Shown: positions 13,488-17,810 of the stretch, one piece after another
How positions within the stretch are numbered: the stretch's first letter is position 1
Layout: each line of letters begins with the position of its first letter
Source of the DNA: Bacteroidales bacterium
Lineage (GTDB): Bacteria > Bacteroidota > Bacteroidia > Bacteroidales > 4484-276
Assembly (NCBI GenBank): GCA_018400545.1
Contig: JAGYLT010000016.1
Location: forward strand, 1 to 17,810
Direction: 5' to 3'
DNA length: 17,810 nt
Notes under the pieces: generated by a model
Databases searched by the model: none
What the model saw: only the letters and a program-made list of their open reading frames with translations
Told to the model about the DNA's origin: nothing
Program-made: the position numbers and the translations under genes

Positions 13488-16400
13488 TTATTTGCGAATT
13501 ATCAATTTTTTAACAAAATTTTTGTTATCGCTTTTCATTTTCACAAGGTACATGCCTTCGTTTAATGTTGATGCATCAATGGTTGAATGGATTGAATTTA
13601 ATTGCTGTGTTAAAACAATTTTACCCGACAGGTCCATGATTTCTACAATCCCATTTTTAACGCCTGTGTGCAGTGTAAACCAGCCATTGCTTGGGTTTGG
13701 AGCAATCTGAAACTCTGCATCACTGATTTCATCCACACCTGTGCAGGCATCGATGGTAACCATGAGTTCCTGTGAAAATACACCTTCGCCGCAATCGTTC
13801 ATGCCCTGAACCTTCAGCATCACTTCACCTGTATAATCTTCAGCCCACTGGATGGTAACTTCATGTTCTGTTCCTTCCATAGTTCCTGCTGTTTCGGGTT
13901 CCATCACCCAATGGTACCAGTCGCTGTCGGCCAGCTCATCAATCATATAATTAGCTTCCCATCCTGAACAAACCAAATCAAGCCCTGAGATTAACCCGGC
14001 ATCTTCGGGCAGAGGCATAAATGTGAGTTCCATGTCATCGGTCATGCTATCGCCACCGCCATAAACGGTAAGGCTTAATGTTACCATTTCATTGGTCCAG
14101 TCTTCTTCCCCGGGATAGTACAATGCTTCCATGGAGGTTTCATCATCAAAGGTGCCATCACCGGAAGTTTCCCAGAGCATCGAATCGTAATTTGCTGCAT
14201 TGGCTTCAGTCTGGAAATCTTCACCTTCGCAAATTTCCATATCCTCACCAGCAAAAACTGACATTGTATTATCGACCATGGCGGGAAGTTCGACAAAATC
14301 AATCCATCCGCAGTCCTCACCGCTGGAAACCCACCAGTCTTTGTTATAAACCCAACGGAAGGTATGTTCGCCTTCGTTCACTGGATATGCAACGCGGGTC
14401 CAGTCCACTTCGCCGGCCCATTCGTCCTGAAGGGAATTGTTGATGTAAAACTGCAGGTAATCATAATTGGCTTCAGATGAAACCTTCACCATAAAGGCTA
14501 TAGAGTCATTGCCGGCAACTTCCATGCTCAGTTTCAATTCTGTTTCTGACTGATTGTCAATAGAGCCGGATTTTGCGGCGTACATACCTTCAAAAGGATC
14601 ACTATCATCAATTGTCCAATCGGCATCGCCATCAAATTCCCATTCATAATTGCTGAAATCCCCTGTTTCGAAGTCCTCAACGATAAGGCCTACTTTCGGG
14701 TAATACATACTTTCGATGGTATAATATCCCGATTCAACTTCAAGCATCATTTCCACGCTCATCCCAACAGAAGCATCCTCGCTTACGGAAACATTGAACA
14801 TTGCTTCAGCGCTTTGGCCGGCTTGAAGTGTTTCCAAATCAAAAGAACCTGCGTTTATGGTAACCATAGGATCGTTTGATGAAAGCATGGCCATTGCGTC
14901 CTCTGCATCAATCTGACCGTTGTTTGCAATCTCAACATAGATATCCACAGTTTCGCCGGGATCTAATCCCCCATTGTTATTTCCTCCTTCATCGCTGATA
15001 ACCAAAACTCCTGTGCTTAGTAAAACACCGTTTGCATTTAATGAAAAGCTGCTGGTCCAGCTTTCATCATTATTGAATGCATTGATATTAATTTTGAAAG
15101 TTTCACCACCCGGAATATCATTAGCCACGTCAAATGCAAATGCATCTTCCATTTCGATGATATCTTCCAAACCAAAATCTCCAAAATACGCTGAATTATC
15201 TGTGATGGTGATGAATTCATTGGATGTTGAGATCTCAACTGTTACACCGTCGGCTTCTTCATCGCTGAAGTTCGCCATTGACAGGCTTAGTAAAACAGAC
15301 TCACCCGGATCGAGTTCGCCATTGTTGTTGCCACTGGCGTCGTTCAGGGTATGTGCATAGTAGCTTGGGCCCGGCATTGAAGTGGCTTCAACAGCAGCGA
15401 GGCAGTCGATTCTTCCGGAACCGCTGTTGTTATTTTTACCTGCCTGCAGCACAACGGTGTTTTCCTCAGCAATTTGGTTGATCTCTGCTGGTGAAAGTGT
15501 CATATTTTTTTGAAGCATCAAAGCCATCATTCCAGCAAAAGCCGGTGTAGCCATGGATGTGCCACTCCAGCCGGCTTCATAGCCAGTGTTGCTATAGTGA
15601 GCAAGCGATTTGATGTTTGAACCCGGGGCGGCAACATCAGGGCGGATAAGACCCATTTCAGGGCTGTAAGGATAATCGTTGTACTGATTTACTGCAGACC
15701 AATCCAGCGGACCGTGGCTTGAAAATCCGGAAACGGCATCGCTGCTGGTTGTCGATCCAACACAAATTACACCCGAAAGGCCACCTTGGAGGGTTTGATC
15801 AGGGTGCAACCAGGGTGGGGGAACATCACCGGGAGTTCTTACGTTGTCAGGAACAGGATAGCTTCCCAGTTGGTCACCTTCGTTACCGGCGGCAACTGAT
15901 GCAACCACACCTGCGGCAAGGGCATTATCAAAAGTCTGACGCCAAACGGTACGGTTCGGGCCCCATGAATGCTGCCATCCCAGTGAGAGACTCATGACAT
16001 GCGCTCCGTTTTCCACACTAAACTCCACGGCCGACCATACGCCGCTTTCTTCTCCGCCACCGCCTGAGTCAAGCACTTTCAAACACATAATGGTTGCCCC
16101 GGGGGCAACACCGGTTTGCGATCCGGCGGTACCGTCACCGGCAACTGTGCCGGCACAGTGGGTTCCGTGTCCCTGGTCATCTTTCGGATCGTTATCGTTA
16201 TTCACAAAATCGTATCCGTGGTTTGGATAATCCGGATGTTCCCAAACGTTGTCTGCCAGATCGAGGTGATCATAATTTACGCCTGTGTCGATCACAGAAA
16301 CAATCACACCTTCGCCATTGTAGCCGAGCGCCCAAACGTCGTCGGCATTTACCTTGAGCACATTCCATGTAATTTCACGGTTTTCGGTGTTTCCTTCCTC

Positions 16401-16871
16401 GGGAACGCGGTTTTTCCATTCATTCGGATCGAGCATCACACGATATTCATCATAATCGATGCTGGCAATGTCGGCATGTTTTTCAAGTTCATTGATTGCC
16501 GTTGGTGTGGCATAGCAATTAATGACGTTGGCAATCCAGTAGGTTTTTACCTTTTCAACCGCGCTGGAACGCTGAAGCTGGTTCAATTCGGCAAGCACAC
16601 CACCCTGGGTGGAAGATGCAAAATCTTTAAGTACAGAAACAACATACTCACGGCGGGCTTCGCCGCTCATCGACTGTGCCTCGCGTATCAGAGGCTGAGC
16701 GTCGAATTGTTCACTGAGTGTGATGTTGATCCGGATTAAATCACCTTGTTCAACAGTCTGCATGTGATCCTGCAAATGTTTGGTAATTATCTTACTTCCG
16801 GATGCAGTGGAAGTCTGGCTGATTAAGAGGATTGAGATTAGAGCAATAAACAGTGTAAAAAGCTTTTTCAT
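13488..16871 (-). CDS. Secreted subtilisin-family (S8) serine protease with adhesin-like modules and T9SS sorting domain
   Basis: A 1127-residue secreted endopeptidase. Signal peptide residues 1-23; prodomain about 28-146, probably an I9-like intramolecular inhibitor. The S8 domain is about 180-495 with Asp195 (VIDTG), His235 (GHGTHCAG), oxyanion Asn330 (AAGNEGD) and Ser439 (GTSMATP); all four are present, so it should be active. The layout around the Ser resembles bacillopeptidase F-like enzymes. After it come two modules of the kind found in the neighbouring C25 peptidases (503-612, 615-724), and a MAM/cleaved-adhesin-like beta-sandwich (728-864: EDFETGDFSNYEW, CGWIDFVELP). Then follow an Ig-like region (869-950), a PKD-like domain (955-1043) and a T9SS sorting domain (IAPNPSNGWF to LIIRK, 1056-1127). 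The MKK start directly precedes the hydrophobic core. It is the first of three same-strand protease genes and could help mature the C25 zymogens; that link is inference. Confidence 0.93.
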   Translation of the reverse strand: MKKLFTLFIALISILLISQTSTASGSKIITKHLQDHMQTVEQGDLIRINITLSEQFDAQPLIREAQSMSGEARREYVVSVLKDFASSTQGGVLAELNQLQRSSAVEKVKTYWIANVINCYATPTAINELEKHADIASIDYDEYRVMLDPNEWKNRVPEEGNTENREITWNVLKVNADDVWALGYNGEGVIVSVIDTGVNYDHLDLADNVWEHPDYPNHGYDFVNNDNDPKDDQGHGTHCAGTVAGDGTAGSQTGVAPGATIMCLKVLDSGGGGEESGVWSAVEFSVENGAHVMSLSLGWQHSWGPNRTVWRQTFDNALAAGVVASVAAGNEGDQLGSYPVPDNVRTPGDVPPPWLHPDQTLQGGLSGVICVGSTTSSDAVSGFSSHGPLDWSAVNQYNDYPYSPEMGLIRPDVAAPGSNIKSLAHYSNTGYEAGWSGTSMATPAFAGMMALMLQKNMTLSPAEINQIAEENTVVLQAGKNNNSGSGRIDCLAAVEATSMPGPSYYAHTLNDASGNNNGELDPGESVLLSLSMANFSDEEADGVTVEISTSNEFITITDNSAYFGDFGLEDIIEMEDAFAFDVANDIPGGETFKININAFNNDESWTSSFSLNANGVLLSTGVLVISDEGGNNNGGLDPGETVDIYVEIANNGQIDAEDAMAMLSSNDPMVTINAGSFDLETLQAGQSAEAMFNVSVSEDASVGMSVEMMLEVESGYYTIESMYYPKVGLIVEDFETGDFSNYEWEFDGDADWTIDDSDPFEGMYAAKSGSIDNQSETELKLSMEVAGNDSIAFMVKVSSEANYDYLQFYINNSLQDEWAGEVDWTRVAYPVNEGEHTFRWVYNKDWWVSSGEDCGWIDFVELPAMVDNTMSVFAGEDMEICEGEDFQTEANAANYDSMLWETSGDGTFDDETSMEALYYPGEEDWTNEMVTLSLTVYGGGDSMTDDMELTFMPLPEDAGLISGLDLVCSGWEANYMIDELADSDWYHWVMEPETAGTMEGTEHEVTIQWAEDYTGEVMLKVQGMNDCGEGVFSQELMVTIDACTGVDEISDAEFQIAPNPSNGWFTLHTGVKNGIVEIMDLSGKIVLTQQLNSIHSTIDASTLNEGMYLVKMKSDNKNFVKKLIIRK

Positions 16872-17062
16872 GTTTCGAGAAATTTAAAATTTGTCAAGTT
16901 AATATTAGGTTAGAAAATTTGAAATGGTTGCATGTTGAAATGAAAGAAAATGAACACTTTAAGTGTATAATTGAAAGATTAAATTTATAACACCATAATG
17001 GCCATGTTGTTTAATTCTGAAAACCAGAAGTATGGGATTTAAATGAACCATTGGCTGTTATA
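16872..17062. other. Intergenic gap upstream of the S8 protease gene
   Basis: AT-rich, 191 nt. It should carry the promoter of the S8 gene, but I found no convincing TTG / TAnnTTTG pair. A short dyad ACACTT-T-AAGTGT lies at 16954-16966, about 83 nt before the S8 start codon; its role is unknown. Confidence 0.4.
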
Positions 17063-17810
17063 TTATGCAAACCTGCGTTTAAGAATCTCTACAAGTGTTG
17101 TGCAGGCCTCAATATTTTCCACACTGTTTTCCGTTTTTATCTGCTCCAGAAATTCGATGGCTTCATGGTAATGTGTCATGCCGTTTAGTTTTTCGATGGC
17201 CTTTTTATAGCGGGTGGTTTCACCTTTGAAAATTTCGTTGATGAACAAGAACCTTTCATTAATGCCAATGGCTGATTTCAAATCCGAAATCCGGTTTTTC
17301 TGCATTCGGGCAGCCAGGCTTTTATCCCCGTTTGAGCTGTATATATCTGCAAGTGTTTTTGCAGCGGGAAATTTTTCCGAAGCAGATAACCCGGATTCGT
17401 TCTTTGTCTCTTCTCCGTTTTCTTTGGGTTCCTCATGATGGTTTTCTGCGGGTTTTTTACTGTCTAACTCCTCCTCTGGCTCAGCTTCCGCTGAAATAAT
17501 CTCAAGGTCAACATCTTTCGGATCCTGATTTTTAGCGGTTTTTTGTTCTTCATCAATCTTTTCAGTGGCCGCTTTTTCCCGGGGCCGGAGTTCAGTTGCC
17601 TGAATTTCCGGATCAATACTTTCCGTTGTTGTCAATTCTTTTTCTTCAGCGTTGTCCGGTACTGAATGTATAGATGTGGTGGTTGGTTTCAGTTCGTGAA
17701 CCAAATCATAAAGTTTTCGGATATCGGCAATGAGGATATCTTTATCGATGCGCGAAAAGTCCTCTCCTGCAATTGTTCGGTTCCAGTCTTTCGCTATTTT
17801 CCCGATGAGC
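17063..17810 (-). CDS. Conserved hypothetical Bacteroidetes protein (partial, 5' end beyond window)
   Basis: The frame is open from the stop at 17063-17065 to the right edge, giving at least 248 residues; the TTG at 17702-17704 is internal to the open frame and need not be the start. Three parts are visible. The N-terminal visible segment (LIGKIAKDWN, IDKDILIADIRKLYDLV) is helical. A low-complexity, strongly charged linker of about 100 residues is rich in Glu, Lys and Thr. The C-terminal helical region (ADIYSSNG, LKSAIGINERFLFINEIFKG, YKKAIEKLNGM, AIEFLEQI) is conserved in many Bacteroidetes hypotheticals, as I recall. No signal peptide or membrane segment is visible in this part. I do not know its function. 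It is transcribed towards the S8 gene, 191 nt away. Confidence 0.75.
   Translation of the reverse strand, partial: LIGKIAKDWNRTIAGEDFSRIDKDILIADIRKLYDLVHELKPTTTSIHSVPDNAEEKELTTTESIDPEIQATELRPREKAATEKIDEEQKTAKNQDPKDVDLEIISAEAEPEEELDSKKPAENHHEEPKENGEETKNESGLSASEKFPAAKTLADIYSSNGDKSLAARMQKNRISDLKSAIGINERFLFINEIFKGETTRYKKAIEKLNGMTHYHEAIEFLEQIKTENSVENIEACTTLVEILKRRFA

Noticed and set aside
16116..16739. 207-codon + strand ORF inside the S8 protease gene
   Set aside because: It is antisense to a clearly coding subtilisin sequence with all catalytic motifs, and its translation has no recognisable domain.

Overview
The window looks like a chromosomal segment of a Bacteroidota (Bacteroidetes) bacterium. 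Three features point there: secreted proteases with type IX secretion (T9SS) C-terminal sorting domains, gingipain-family (C25) cysteine peptidases, and a DUF3276/PUR-type protein typical of that phylum. Start codons lack strong Shine-Dalgarno sequences, and one or two promoters resemble the Bacteroidetes TAnnTTTG form. The DNA is moderately AT-rich, with AT-rich gaps. No rRNA, tRNA or CRISPR array was found.

Layout. Positions 1-288 (+) hold the 3' end of an Asn-rich ORF, open at the left edge, that resembles the variable/template repeat of a diversity-generating retroelement; it is visibly more GC-rich than its neighbours. All other convincing genes are on the minus strand. From left to right they are: a Kgp-like (lysine-gingipain-like) C25 peptidase without a recognisable T9SS sorting domain (367-2949); a GNAT toxin / DUF1778 antitoxin pair with a 4-nt overlap and a palindromic operator (3068-3886); and a PUR-domain plus helix-turn-helix protein (3906-4349). 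A ~1-kb gene-poor stretch (4350-5346) follows, holding a decayed REP-associated tyrosine transposase and two copies of a paired-palindrome repeat. Next come two large multidomain C25 peptidases (5347-9309 and 9459-13379) and a large subtilisin-family S8 protease (13488-16871), all three with T9SS sorting domains. Last is a partial conserved hypothetical gene running off the right edge (17063-17810).

How the genes relate. The four proteases (three C25, one S8) form a secreted proteolysis cluster, apparently for degrading extracellular protein. The S8 protein and the two large C25 proteins share accessory modules although their catalytic folds are unrelated: tandem beta-sandwich domains opening with a D-x-x-G-N-N-N-G-x-L-D-P-G-E type motif, a GEVED domain (both C25 proteins), and a PKD-like penultimate module (S8 and one C25). 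This suggests module shuffling or conversion within the locus. Hairpins between the three large genes suggest separate or partly attenuated transcription units. The toxin-antitoxin pair, the transposase relic with its palindromes and the retroelement-like edge mark the left third as the more mobile part of the window.
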